A DNA stretch of 49,617 bases, from NCBI GenBank assembly GCA_024234595.1, contig JACKNZ010000022.1:1-49617 (forward strand). The letters run 5' to 3'. The notes under the pieces were generated by a model. The model worked only from the letters and a program-made list of their open reading frames with translations. It was not told where the DNA came from and made no database searches. This document shows, piece after piece, positions 1-8,385 of the stretch; position 1 is the stretch's first letter; every line of letters begins with the position of its first letter. A program made the position numbers and the translations under genes. This stretch comes from Moraxellaceae bacterium. GTDB lineage: Bacteria; Pseudomonadota; Gammaproteobacteria; Pseudomonadales; Moraxellaceae.

Positions 1-200
1 ATTCGATAGGCTAACAATGTTCTTGCGCCACCTCGTTTGCCCCGACCTTGCAAGGCAACGCGTTTTTTGTAGATGTGGCCGCCAAGATCGGCATCAATTA
101 AGCCACTTTCCATTTCAGTCACGGCTACACGCAATATATTATCTGTGATGCCTTCTTTACACGCCCATTTATCGAACAGCTTATTTTTGAATATACGCAT
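1..200 (-). CDS. RelE/ParE-family toxin-like protein, partial (cut by window edge)
   Basis: The minus strand starts at an ATG at 200 and stays open to base 1, giving at least 66 residues beginning MRIFKNKLFDKW. The pattern of an N-terminal MRIFK, then VTEMESGLIDADLGG, then a basic stretch KKRVALQGRGKRGGARTLLAY resembles the short RelE-like proteins of the COG4737/PF06296 group, which are usually the toxin of a type II toxin-antitoxin pair with a Xre-type antitoxin just downstream. The C-terminus and any antitoxin lie outside the window, so the assignment as an active toxin is inference from family resemblance only. The next gene, the EamA exporter, ends 56 bases upstream of this start on the same strand. 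Confidence 0.7.
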   Translation of the reverse strand, partial: MRIFKNKLFDKWACKEGITDNILRVAVTEMESGLIDADLGGHIYKKRVALQGRGKRGGARTLLAYR

Positions 201-256
201 ATGATATCTGCTTAATGAATAGTAATTATAGTACCTAGTCCTATAATTATCCAATA

Positions 257-1183
257 TTACTCACTGCTCACAGGCTTATAAGAAATAAAAATCACACCCA
301 TCAAAATCAAACCCGCACCTAAAAATTGCCACAACGTTAATTGCTCATTCAGCAACCACGCGCCTAAGGCCAACGTAATCACAGGGCTAATGCCGCTAAT
401 TAACGCGGCTTGTGACGCGCCAATACGTTTGATGCCCTGTGTTAATAAAATAGCAGGTAAAAAGGTACAAAAAAATCCTAAAACGGCACTCAATAACCAC
501 ACTTCACGCGGTAATTGACTTAATAAAGTTAAGGGATGGCTCACTAAATACTGAATAAAACAACAGATCGTGGCAATCATTAAGGCAAAAGCAGTAAAAC
601 GCACCGCGCCAAATCGTGGAATTAAAACCCCACTCGCCACTAAATAGCCTGCATAGGCCAATGCTCCTGCAAAGACCAGACAGCTGCCTAAAATAAGATG
701 CGAACTCTCTTCATGTTGATTACCTAAAAACACAAAAGCCATGCCCGTATAACTAATCATAATCGCCAGCCATGTACTAGGTCGGATTTTTTGGCGTAAA
801 AATAAAGCAGATAGAATCACGGTTAAGGTCGGGTACATAAATAAAATCAGCCGTTCTAAGCTCGCACTGATATATTCCATGCCCCAAAAATCAAAAATAC
901 TTGCGCCATAATAACCAACAACCCCTGCCATCACTAAACCAATGTAATGTTGGCGAGTGGCTTTTATTGGCGTTTTGCTGCGATTAAACCACAACATCAA
1001 CCCAAAAAAGGGCAGGGCAAAAGCCATTCTTAATGCTAATAAAATGGTGCTATCAATGTGATATTGATAGGCCATTTTGACAAAAACTGATTTTGTCGAA
1101 AACAATAAAGCCGATACAGCCACACAAGCTGTACCCAGCCAGTAGCTTTTGTTGCTAACTACAGAAGAAACAGAAATAGACAT
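257..1183 (-). CDS. EamA/DMT-family inner-membrane transporter
   Basis: This 308-residue protein is almost entirely hydrophobic, with about ten membrane segments arranged as two similar halves (roughly residues 15-155 and 165-302), the layout of EamA-domain drug/metabolite transporters. Typical small motifs are visible, such as the LFLRQKIRPSTWLA turn near the end of the first half and the matching LLNEQLTLWQFLGAGLI in the second. Members export metabolites, amino acids or toxic compounds; the substrate cannot be read from the sequence. The ATG at 1183 gives the family's usual length; no strong ribosome-binding site is seen before it. It stands alone, divergent from the transhydrogenase operon. 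Confidence 0.88.
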   Translation of the reverse strand: MSISVSSVVSNKSYWLGTACVAVSALLFSTKSVFVKMAYQYHIDSTILLALRMAFALPFFGLMLWFNRSKTPIKATRQHYIGLVMAGVVGYYGASIFDFWGMEYISASLERLILFMYPTLTVILSALFLRQKIRPSTWLAIMISYTGMAFVFLGNQHEESSHLILGSCLVFAGALAYAGYLVASGVLIPRFGAVRFTAFALMIATICCFIQYLVSHPLTLLSQLPREVWLLSAVLGFFCTFLPAILLTQGIKRIGASQAALISGISPVITLALGAWLLNEQLTLWQFLGAGLILMGVIFISYKPVSSE

Positions 1184-1456
1184 GGCACCAAAAGCTAAAA
1201 TGACTCGGCAGACAAGCCTAAAAGGTCTTTTTTTTCAAGTCAATGTCATAAAAAAATAAAAAATGTTGGTATTCACGCTAAAAATATCGCTCAACTTGGA
1301 GTACAATCGCCAGCCTTTTTATTTTTTGTGGGGGCTAGTGGGTCACAAGCTCAAAGAACTAGCTATAAATCCTAAATTGTGGGTGATACAGTGCTGAATT
1401 CACCAAGCAAGCACTCAGTAGCATCTAGATTGTCAAACTCAGCTTGAGGGTTGATC
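1184..1456. other. Divergent intergenic region between EamA exporter and pntA
   Basis: 273 bases without a convincing reading frame. A TACAAT hexamer at 1302-1307 could be a -10 element for the pnt operon, but no good -35 lies 16-18 bases before it, so the promoter is only a suggestion. The GAGGG at 1446-1450 is the ribosome-binding site of pntA. Confidence 0.4.
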
Positions 1457-2593
1457 ATGCAAATCGGAATTCCAGCGGAAATCATCGCTGGCGAAACACG
1501 CATTGCAGCTACGCCTGATACCGTCAAAAAATTGGTGGCGGCAGGTCATAAAGTAGTTGTGCAAGCGGGTGCTGGTGTAAAGGCCAGTCTGCCAGATGCC
1601 AATTTCAGCGCAGTAGGCGCGTCTATTGTTGATGCTACAACGGCTTATGCCAGTGACATCATTCTTAAGGTACAAGCACCAACCGCAGAAGAAATTGCGT
1701 CGATTAAGGACGGGGCAACGATTATTGCCATGTTCGACCCTTATCGTAATGCTAATTTGCAAGCCTTTGCTGATAAGCAATTAAATTGCTTTGCCTTAGA
1801 GTTGTTGCCACGTACTTTGTCTCGTGCACAAAATATGGACGTTTTATCCTCCCAATCTAACTTGGCAGGTTATAAAGCGGTGATTATGGCAGCGGACGAA
1901 TATCAACGTCCATTCCCGATGTTTATGACCTCTGCGGGTACGGTAAAACCAGCGCGTGTGGTGATTATGGGTGTGGGTGTTGCTGGCTTACAAGCGATTG
2001 CAACCGCAAAACGTTTAGGTGCAGTGGTTGAGGCAACAGACTTACGTCCAACTGCTAAAGACCAAGTTGAGTCTTTAGGCGGCAAATGGCTTGATGTGCC
2101 AATGTCTGATGAAGAGAAAGAAAACGCTAAAAAAGCCGCTGCCAGTGGTTATGCGTGGATGCCCGGCCCACAATATATTGCTGACCAAGCGGTGATTGTT
2201 GATAAAGCAGTTTCTCAAGCCGACATCGTAATTACCACTGCTTTGATTCCAGGCCGTAATGCGCCTCGTTTAATTAAAGCTGAAACTGTAGCCAAAATGA
2301 AAGCTGGCTCAGTGATTTTAGATATGGCGGTTGAAACAGGTGGCAACGTCGAAGGTTCTGTGTTGAATCAAATTACCACGACCGACAATGGCGTAAAAAT
2401 CATTGGTACACCTAACATTCCTGCGCAATTAGCCGCACAATCTTCGGCTTTATATGCCAATAACGTCTATAACTTCCTCGCGACTTTACTCAACAAAGAG
2501 GGTCAAATGGTGGTTAACCTCGAAGACGAAATCCAAAAAGCCTTGTTGATTACTCAAAGTGGTCAACTGCTTTTTCCTCCTAAAAAAGCATAA
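1457..2593 (+). CDS. pntA: NAD(P) transhydrogenase subunit alpha, part 1 (NAD-binding domain I)
   Basis: The 378-residue product is the soluble NAD(H)-binding domain I of proton-translocating transhydrogenase, which couples hydride transfer between NADH and NADP+ to proton movement across the inner membrane. It shows the alanine-dehydrogenase-like fold markers: MQIGIPAEIIAGETRIAATP at the start, the Rossmann motif GVGVAGLQAIATAKRLGAVV near residue 175, and DMAVETGGNVEGS near residue 290. The alpha chain is split here (this gene plus pntAB), whereas in E. coli it is one 510-residue protein. The ATG at 1457 is preferred over an in-frame TTG at 1451 because GAGGG at 1446-1450 sits six bases before it. 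First gene of a tight three-gene operon. Confidence 0.95.
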   Translation: MQIGIPAEIIAGETRIAATPDTVKKLVAAGHKVVVQAGAGVKASLPDANFSAVGASIVDATTAYASDIILKVQAPTAEEIASIKDGATIIAMFDPYRNANLQAFADKQLNCFALELLPRTLSRAQNMDVLSSQSNLAGYKAVIMAADEYQRPFPMFMTSAGTVKPARVVIMGVGVAGLQAIATAKRLGAVVEATDLRPTAKDQVESLGGKWLDVPMSDEEKENAKKAAASGYAWMPGPQYIADQAVIVDKAVSQADIVITTALIPGRNAPRLIKAETVAKMKAGSVILDMAVETGGNVEGSVLNQITTTDNGVKIIGTPNIPAQLAAQSSALYANNVYNFLATLLNKEGQMVVNLEDEIQKALLITQSGQLLFPPKKA

Positions 2594-2604
2594 GGGGAGC
2601 TGAC

Positions 2605-2916
2605 ATGGTCGAAACGATTACTATTTTTGTATTAGCCATTTTTGTCGGTTACTACGTGGTATGGGGCGTTACCCCTGCCTTGCATACACCCTTAATGGCC
2701 GTTACCAATGCCTTGTCGAGTATTATTGTGGTCGGTGCGATGATTCAAACCGTGGGTTTACCTGCCATCGGTGTAGAAGGTAGCGTCACTTTTCAAAGTA
2801 TTAACTTAATTAGTATTTTGGGTGCGGTTGCGGTGTTTTTAGCAAGCATTAACATCTTTGGTGGCTTTGCCGTCACAGGACGTATGCTTGAAATGTTTAA
2901 ACCCAAAAAGAAATAA
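2605..2916 (+). CDS. pntAB: NAD(P) transhydrogenase subunit alpha, part 2 (membrane)
   Basis: A 103-residue hydrophobic protein with about three or four membrane segments, matching the membrane part of the alpha subunit (domain II) in species where alpha is split. The motif PALHTPLMAVTNALSSIIVV near residues 24-43 is typical of this chain, as is the short charged tail FKPKKK. It pairs with PntB to form the proton channel. It begins 11 bases after pntA with a clear AGGGGAG site before the ATG, and is followed 12 bases later by pntB. Confidence 0.95.
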   Translation: MVETITIFVLAIFVGYYVVWGVTPALHTPLMAVTNALSSIIVVGAMIQTVGLPAIGVEGSVTFQSINLISILGAVAVFLASINIFGGFAVTGRMLEMFKPKKK

Positions 2917-2928
2917 GGGGCGCAATCA

Positions 2929-4341
2929 ATGGAACTTATTCGTGAGTTAGCAAATTGGTTTTATTTAGTTGGCGCAATTTTATTTATTTTAACCTTGCGC
3001 GGTTTATCGGGGCCTAAAACGGCCATTATGGGCAATCGCTACGGCATGGTGGCGATGGTCATCGCCGTTTTAACGACTTTTTTTGTGGCAGAACAGCCAG
3101 TCGTGTGGATGATTGTAGTCGCTATGATTGCAGGTGCAGCCGTTGGTATTACTCGTGCGCGCGCTGTGCCTATGACCCAAATGCCCGAAACAGTGGCCTT
3201 AATGCACTCTTTGGTTGGTTTGTCGGCGGTGTTAATTGCCGTGGCTGCGGTGTTGCATAACAATCATTTGGTGGCGTTACAGTTGCAAAATGCGACTGCC
3301 TTAACAGAGGCTGGCGTTGAATTTCATGCCATGACCAAAGTGCATCAATTTGAATTGTTTGTCGGTTGTTTTGTGGGTGCGATTACCTTTACCGCGTCGG
3401 TGTTTGCTTATGGCAAATTAGCTGCTAAAAAATGGGCAAAAACCCTTAAAGGTGGCTGGGTAAAACCTGTCCAAGCCAGTTTATTTGCAGCGATGTTGGT
3501 ATGTGGAGGTATGTATTTTACCTCTGGTAGCATGACCATGTTTTGGGCAATGACAGGTTTGGCATTGGCTTTTGGTTGGATGTGGATTGCACCTGTGGGT
3601 GGCGGTGATATGCCTGTGGTGGTGTCTTTACTTAACTCGTTTTCGGGTTGGGCTGCTGCTGGTATTGGTTTTACCTTAGAAAATAATATGTTAATTGTCG
3701 CTGGCTCCTTAGTTGGCTCATCGGGTGCGATTTTGTCTTACATTATGTGTAAGGCCATGAACCGCTCAATTATTAACGTGTTGTTTGGTGGTATTGCAAC
3801 GGCCAGTGCTGGTGGTGCAGATGAGGGCGAAGCCAAGCCTAAAAACTATCGTTCAGGTTCGGCTGACGATGCAGGTTTCTTAATGTCTAATGCTAGTAGC
3901 GTTATCATCGTTCCTGGTTATGGTATGGCTCAAGGTCGTGCTCAAAATGCGGTGAAAGAGTTGTATAATACGCTTAAAGAAGAAGGCGTAAACATTCGTT
4001 TTGCCATTCACCCTGTGGCAGGTCGTATGCCTGGTCACATGAATGTGTTGTTGGCCGAAGCAGACGTACCTTACGAAGACATCTTAGAAATGGACGAAAT
4101 CAACTCCGATTTCTCAGGTACTGACGTGGTGTTGGTGATTGGTGCGAATGACGTGGTTAACCCTGCGGCTAAAGACGACACTAGCTCGCCAATTTATGGT
4201 ATGCCAATTTTGGAGGCATACAAAGCCCAAACCGTGATGGTGATTAAGCGTTCTATGTCTACAGGTTATGCAGGCTTAGATAACGATTTGTTCTATATGG
4301 ACAAAACCATGATGGTATTTGGTGATGCCAAAAGTGGTTGA
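2929..4341 (+). CDS. pntB: NAD(P) transhydrogenase subunit beta, C-terminus frameshifted
   Basis: 470 residues: eight or nine membrane segments in the first ~270 residues (domain II), a linker rich in G and D, then the NADP(H)-binding domain III with VPGYGMAQGRAQNAVKEL, HPVAGRMPGHMNVLLAEADV and GANDVVNPAAKDD. The reading frame stops at 4339-4341 right after FGDAKSG. In homologues the GDAK motif continues with about ten to fifteen more residues (E. coli GDAKASVDAILKAL). Here the +1 frame after the AAAA at 4330-4333 reads VVEDMTKAINGTGH and stops at 4378, which is plainly the missing tail. The gene has therefore lost or gained bases in the A run, or the sequence has an error there. Last gene of the pnt operon. 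Confidence 0.93.
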   Translation: MELIRELANWFYLVGAILFILTLRGLSGPKTAIMGNRYGMVAMVIAVLTTFFVAEQPVVWMIVVAMIAGAAVGITRARAVPMTQMPETVALMHSLVGLSAVLIAVAAVLHNNHLVALQLQNATALTEAGVEFHAMTKVHQFELFVGCFVGAITFTASVFAYGKLAAKKWAKTLKGGWVKPVQASLFAAMLVCGGMYFTSGSMTMFWAMTGLALAFGWMWIAPVGGGDMPVVVSLLNSFSGWAAAGIGFTLENNMLIVAGSLVGSSGAILSYIMCKAMNRSIINVLFGGIATASAGGADEGEAKPKNYRSGSADDAGFLMSNASSVIIVPGYGMAQGRAQNAVKELYNTLKEEGVNIRFAIHPVAGRMPGHMNVLLAEADVPYEDILEMDEINSDFSGTDVVLVIGANDVVNPAAKDDTSSPIYGMPILEAYKAQTVMVIKRSMSTGYAGLDNDLFYMDKTMMVFGDAKSG

Positions 4342-4396
4342 AGACATGACTAAAGCCATTAACGGTACTGGTCACTAATCATTCGCTAAAGCCATT

Positions 4397-4422
4397 AAAA
4401 CCCTGACTGTTCGGGGTTTTTT
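4397..4422 (+). terminator. Rho-independent terminator after pntB
   Basis: CCCTGA at 4401-4406 pairs with TCGGGG at 4411-4416 around a four-base loop (one T-G pair), with A residues before the stem and six T residues after it. It ends the pnt operon. Confidence 0.8.
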
Positions 4423-4589
4423 CTATATATATGTTTGATACCATTCAACCACCAAAAAAGTCTTTTGTCGTCACAAACACCTTGCCAATAGCGTTAGGCT
4501 GTTATATACCATGCAAGTAGGCATTATGAGCCACATCCGCCACCCTGCCTAAGCCAAGTTTTTGTCTAATAACATATGGAGCAACTGTG

Positions 4590-4922
4590 ATGACAATAAA
4601 TACGATAACAATTAACGGCACTGCCAATGATATGTTAACAGGCGATGCCAATAATGTGATTGATGGTGGTGCAGGTGCAGACACCATGCGCGGTGGTTTG
4701 GGTGATGATGTTTATATTGTAGATGATGTGGGCGATGTGGTAGCCGATGGTTTGGGTACAGCAGCAACCATTATGCTCAATAGTAAGGCAGATGGTACGG
4801 TGGGTAATGGGGTAGTAGTTTATCAGCATCTCGCCCGATGGCACAAAGTGTTGTTTAACAGCTCAAGCAATTTAGGTTCAGCCAATAGCGATAACAGCGG
4901 ATATTTGTTAAAAATATTATGA
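4590..4922 (+). CDS. N-terminal fragment of RTX/beta-propeller protein (frameshifted gene 1)
   Basis: This 110-residue frame starts at the ATG at 4590 (GGAG at 4578-4581, eight bases before; an in-frame GTG lies at 4587). Residues 10-50 form an RTX calcium-binding start: TANDMLTGDANNVIDGG, AGADTMRGGLGDDVYIVDD, very close to the N-terminus of the intact paralogue at 13217. The first beta-propeller unit then begins (NSKADGTVGNG) but the frame is lost. Near 4828 the expected sequence ISPDGTKVLF is spread over two frames, and the fragment ends at 4922. It is the true start of the gene whose main part is at 5463-8384. Confidence 0.75.
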   Translation: MTINTITINGTANDMLTGDANNVIDGGAGADTMRGGLGDDVYIVDDVGDVVADGLGTAATIMLNSKADGTVGNGVVVYQHLARWHKVLFNSSSNLGSANSDNSGYLLKIL

Positions 4923-5462
4923 CGGGGCTTTAATAGAAATAAATAGCCAGTGATGGCACAAGTGGTACAGATTATAGTGGTGATCCTCTTTTTCCTGATA
5001 GTAGAAAAGTATTTTTGTCAGAGTCCGATGTAATTTGGTGACAGGTGACACTAATGGCTATGATATTTTTGTTAAAGATTTAATAACAGGTTAACATCTA
5101 TTGTTAGCAGCAAGCCAAATGGAGAATAATCATGCTTAATATGGGGTAATTTGAGGTTTGCCAACGATACTAAAGATTTTATTTGTGAGTAGTGCCAGCA
5201 ATTTGGTCGGAGGCGACACCAATGGAGGATGACTTATTTGTTAAAGATTTAGTATCAGGCAAAGTCACGCTGATTAACAGTGCGAGTGATGGCACTGCGT
5301 CGGTAATGGTCGTTACACAGCGATAATATTATCTAACGGTCTACAAATCTCCCCCGATGGTAGCAAAGTGTTGTTTGGAGCGATGCCAGCAATTTTGCCG
5401 CAGGTGACACAAACCGTGCCGTTGACTATTTTATCAAAGACCTAAATACAGGCAAAACAACC
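4923..5462 (+). pseudogene. Indel-riddled middle of RTX/beta-propeller gene 1
   Basis: No single frame is open, yet fragments of the propeller repeat can be read in shifting frames: a SNLV-GDTNG equivalent at about 5031-5055 followed by YDIFVKDLITG, another at 5199-5222 followed by LFVKDLVSGKVTLINSASDG, and one at 5387-5415 followed by YFIKDLNTGKTTLVNSAADG. At least four small insertions or deletions are needed to join these with the flanking frames. Either the gene has decayed or this stretch is poorly sequenced; the frameshift in pntB only 500 bases upstream makes the second option worth testing. Confidence 0.7.
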
Positions 5463-8384
5463 TTGGTTAACAGTGCCGCTGATGGCACGGTGGGTAATGG
5501 TTATTATTCCCAAAATGGTCAGCAACCTATGTTTTCGGCTGATGGTAGTAAGGTGATTTTTGCCAGTTATGCCAGCAATTTGGTAGCAGGGGATAGCAAC
5601 GGTACTTGGGATTATTTTGCTAAAGATGTTAATACAGGCGCAGTCACTTACTCCTATACACAGTCAAATAGTATTTTGTCACCCGATGGCACTAAGATGT
5701 TGTTTGTGAGCAGCGATAACAATTTAGTGGCAGGTGACACCAATAATCAACAGGATGTGTTTGTACGAGATTTATCTACAGGTGAGATAACCTTAGTGAG
5801 TAGTGCTGCTGATGGCACGGTGAGTAACCAGAATAGTTTCAACCCTGTATTTTCACCCGATGGCAGCAAAGTGTTGTTTTATAGTAATGCCAGCAATTTA
5901 CTAGGTGACAATATTTATTATGGCAGTACTCAAGTATTTATTAAGGATTTGACCTCTGGTGCTCTGATGTTATTGGATAGTGCCAGTGATGGCACTGTTG
6001 GTAATAATTATCACTTTGGCTCTACATATCAATTTATTTCCAATACCAATAAGGTGGTCTTTAGTAGTCGTTCAAGTAATTTGGTGGCGGGTGACACCAA
6101 TGGTTCTTATGATATTTTTGTCAAAGACCTCGATACGGCTGAACTGACCGTAGTCACAAGTGCAGTTGATGGTACAGTAGCGAATAGTCAAGTTTCAAAT
6201 CAGTATGACTACTATAATCCATTCTTTCAGCTATTGGCGGATGGCACTAAAGTATTGTTTATGAGCAATGCCAGCAATTTGGTGGCTAACGATACCAATG
6301 GTGCTTATGATATTTTTATGAAAGACCTTGCCACAGGTGTCGTCACTGCCATTAGCAGTGCGGCCGATGGCACGATGGGGAATGGGGTCAGTGGTGTCAG
6401 CCAGATTGATAATCAATACTATTATCAAAATAATTTGCGGCTATCACCAGACGGTACTAAAGTATTGTTTTTGAGTAATGCCAGTAATTTAGTCGCAGGC
6501 GACACCAACAATGCCCCCGATTATTTTGTAAAAGACCTGCTCACGGGTAGCCTAACAATGGTGAATAGCCAAGCCGATGGCACCGCAGGGACTGATTTTA
6601 TTGGTGATGCTTACTTTTTAGATGATAACAAAATTGCGTTTACAGGATATGCTTTTAAGCTCAGCGAAGGTGGGCAAAACAGTACCCCTAATTATTTTGT
6701 CAAAGACCTCAACACAGGCAAGCTCACCTTAATTAACAGTGCTGCAGATGGCACGGTGGGTAACAGTGATATTTATAGCCTCATTAGTTACTCGCCCGAC
6801 AAAAGCAAAGTGCTATTTAGAAGCAAAGCCAGCAATTTGGTACAAGGCGATACCAATGGCGTTGAGGACGAGTTTGTTAAAGACTTAATTACAGGTGCAG
6901 TAAACTTAGTAAATAGTGCCAGTGATGGTGCCGCAGGTAATGCGGGGAGTTCCAACGCCCAATTTACTGCCGATGGCAGCAAAGTGATATTTAGTAGTAA
7001 CGCCAGTAATTTGGTAGAAGGTGACACTAACGGTCAACAAGACGTATTTGTGAAGGACTTTGAAGCAGGTGGTGGCGGTACAGATACCGTACTTTCCAGT
7101 ATTTCTTACACCTTGCCTAACAACATCGAAAATTTAATCCTCACAGGCAGTGCCGATATTAACGGCACAGGCAATAGCCTCAACAATGTGCTGCAAGGCA
7201 ACAGTGGCAACAATAAGCTAGAGGGTGGTTTGGGGATTGATACTGCCGTTTTTATGGCAAACTTTGCCACAGCCACTATTAACCGCATTGATAATCATAC
7301 CATTAGCGTGAATACCGCTTTAGATGGTACAGACACGCTAAGCAATATCGAAATGCTGCAATTTGCCGATACCACCCTCAGTGTGTCGGCAATTTTTAGC
7401 TCCACGCTTAATCAAGGTGCCGATGGCGGTCAAACGACGGTATTTGGTGACGATGAAGGTAGCCAAACTTTAGTACACCGCGATGCTAGTGGTCATTTGG
7501 ACTGGCAACAAGTGCTTAATACCGATGGTAGCTTTAGCCAAACCGATTACGACAACAATAACCAACACGGCTGGCAAAGCCAAACACGTTATATGGACGC
7601 AGCAGGCACACTCACCAACATTAGCACCACCAATGACAATGGCACTCGTGACGACCTCAATCTAAATGCCGATGGTAGCCAGCCTTGGCAACAACAAAAC
7701 CGCCATTATGATGCCTTGGGTAATTTGGACTATATTCGTACCATCAATAATGACGGTACCGAAGATTGGCAAGACCAAGATAATACCAATAGCCACACTT
7801 GGACAAGCATCAACAGTCATCAAACGGCTACAGGCGCGGTTGATTGGCTACGCCATATTAACGATGATGGCACCGAAGATTGGTTTGACCTAGACCAAGA
7901 CAGCAGTCAACCGTGGTTGCAGCAAGTCACCCACAAAAACGCGGCAGGTCAAGACGAAAAACGCACCGTAGTATGGGATAATGGCACCCTTGACGTCATG
8001 TTTTTGGATGCCAATAGCGACCAACTTTGGCAGCAAGTCACACAACATTTTAATGTATCGGTGGGTGGTGTGGCTTTTGTGGGTAGTGATGCGGTGTTAG
8101 ATGCAGGCATTTCGGCTAACCAAGTATGGTTGCGTCAAGAGGGCAACAACCTCGAAGTTTCTTTAATAGGCACAGACCAAAAAATGCTCATTGCTGACTG
8201 GTTTAGCGGTAACGCCAAAACTAACTTTAGCATAGATGGAGCAAGTGGCAGTTTAATGGCTAATGAAGTTCAAGCCTTAGTCGATGCTATGGCTGCTTTT
8301 GCACCGCCAGCACTAGGCCAAACCACCTTGCCGCAAAACTATCAAGACGCACTAGGTACAGTGATTGCAGCAAGTTGGAGTTAA
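5463..8384 (+). CDS. RTX/beta-propeller surface protein 1, main part (lacks own start)
   Basis: 973 codons open from a TTG that is only the next possible start after the damaged region; no ribosome-binding site precedes it. Residues 1-540 hold nine repeats of about 50-70 residues with the pattern SPDGTKVLFxSxASNLVAGDTN, xxDxFVKDLxTGxxT, resembling TolB/PD40-type propeller blades. Next comes an RTX segment (ISYTLPNNIENLILTGSADI, NVLQGNSGNNKLEGG), then from about residue 670 to 865 five 38-residue repeats with YD-like motifs (HYDALGNLDYI, DWQDQD). The last 90 residues (VWLRQEGNNLEVSLIGTDQK to GTVIAASWS) match the haemolysin-type calcium-binding protein-related domain found at the end of many RTX proteins. 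Likely a type I secretion substrate, though no type I exporter is in the window. The stop is one base before the wecB start. Confidence 0.8.
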   Translation: MVNSAADGTVGNGYYSQNGQQPMFSADGSKVIFASYASNLVAGDSNGTWDYFAKDVNTGAVTYSYTQSNSILSPDGTKMLFVSSDNNLVAGDTNNQQDVFVRDLSTGEITLVSSAADGTVSNQNSFNPVFSPDGSKVLFYSNASNLLGDNIYYGSTQVFIKDLTSGALMLLDSASDGTVGNNYHFGSTYQFISNTNKVVFSSRSSNLVAGDTNGSYDIFVKDLDTAELTVVTSAVDGTVANSQVSNQYDYYNPFFQLLADGTKVLFMSNASNLVANDTNGAYDIFMKDLATGVVTAISSAADGTMGNGVSGVSQIDNQYYYQNNLRLSPDGTKVLFLSNASNLVAGDTNNAPDYFVKDLLTGSLTMVNSQADGTAGTDFIGDAYFLDDNKIAFTGYAFKLSEGGQNSTPNYFVKDLNTGKLTLINSAADGTVGNSDIYSLISYSPDKSKVLFRSKASNLVQGDTNGVEDEFVKDLITGAVNLVNSASDGAAGNAGSSNAQFTADGSKVIFSSNASNLVEGDTNGQQDVFVKDFEAGGGGTDTVLSSISYTLPNNIENLILTGSADINGTGNSLNNVLQGNSGNNKLEGGLGIDTAVFMANFATATINRIDNHTISVNTALDGTDTLSNIEMLQFADTTLSVSAIFSSTLNQGADGGQTTVFGDDEGSQTLVHRDASGHLDWQQVLNTDGSFSQTDYDNNNQHGWQSQTRYMDAAGTLTNISTTNDNGTRDDLNLNADGSQPWQQQNRHYDALGNLDYIRTINNDGTEDWQDQDNTNSHTWTSINSHQTATGAVDWLRHINDDGTEDWFDLDQDSSQPWLQQVTHKNAAGQDEKRTVVWDNGTLDVMFLDANSDQLWQQVTQHFNVSVGGVAFVGSDAVLDAGISANQVWLRQEGNNLEVSLIGTDQKMLIADWFSGNAKTNFSIDGASGSLMANEVQALVDAMAAFAPPALGQTTLPQNYQDALGTVIAASWS

Positions 8385-8385
8385 A

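Noticed and set aside
1439..1780. 113-codon minus-strand frame over the start of pntA
   Set aside because: Antisense to a conserved gene; rich in Cys and Arg with no family pattern.
4330..4341. Programmed ribosomal frameshift in pntB
   Set aside because: AAAAG is not a known +1 site, no stimulating element follows, and PntB is not known to use recoding; mutation or sequence error is simpler.
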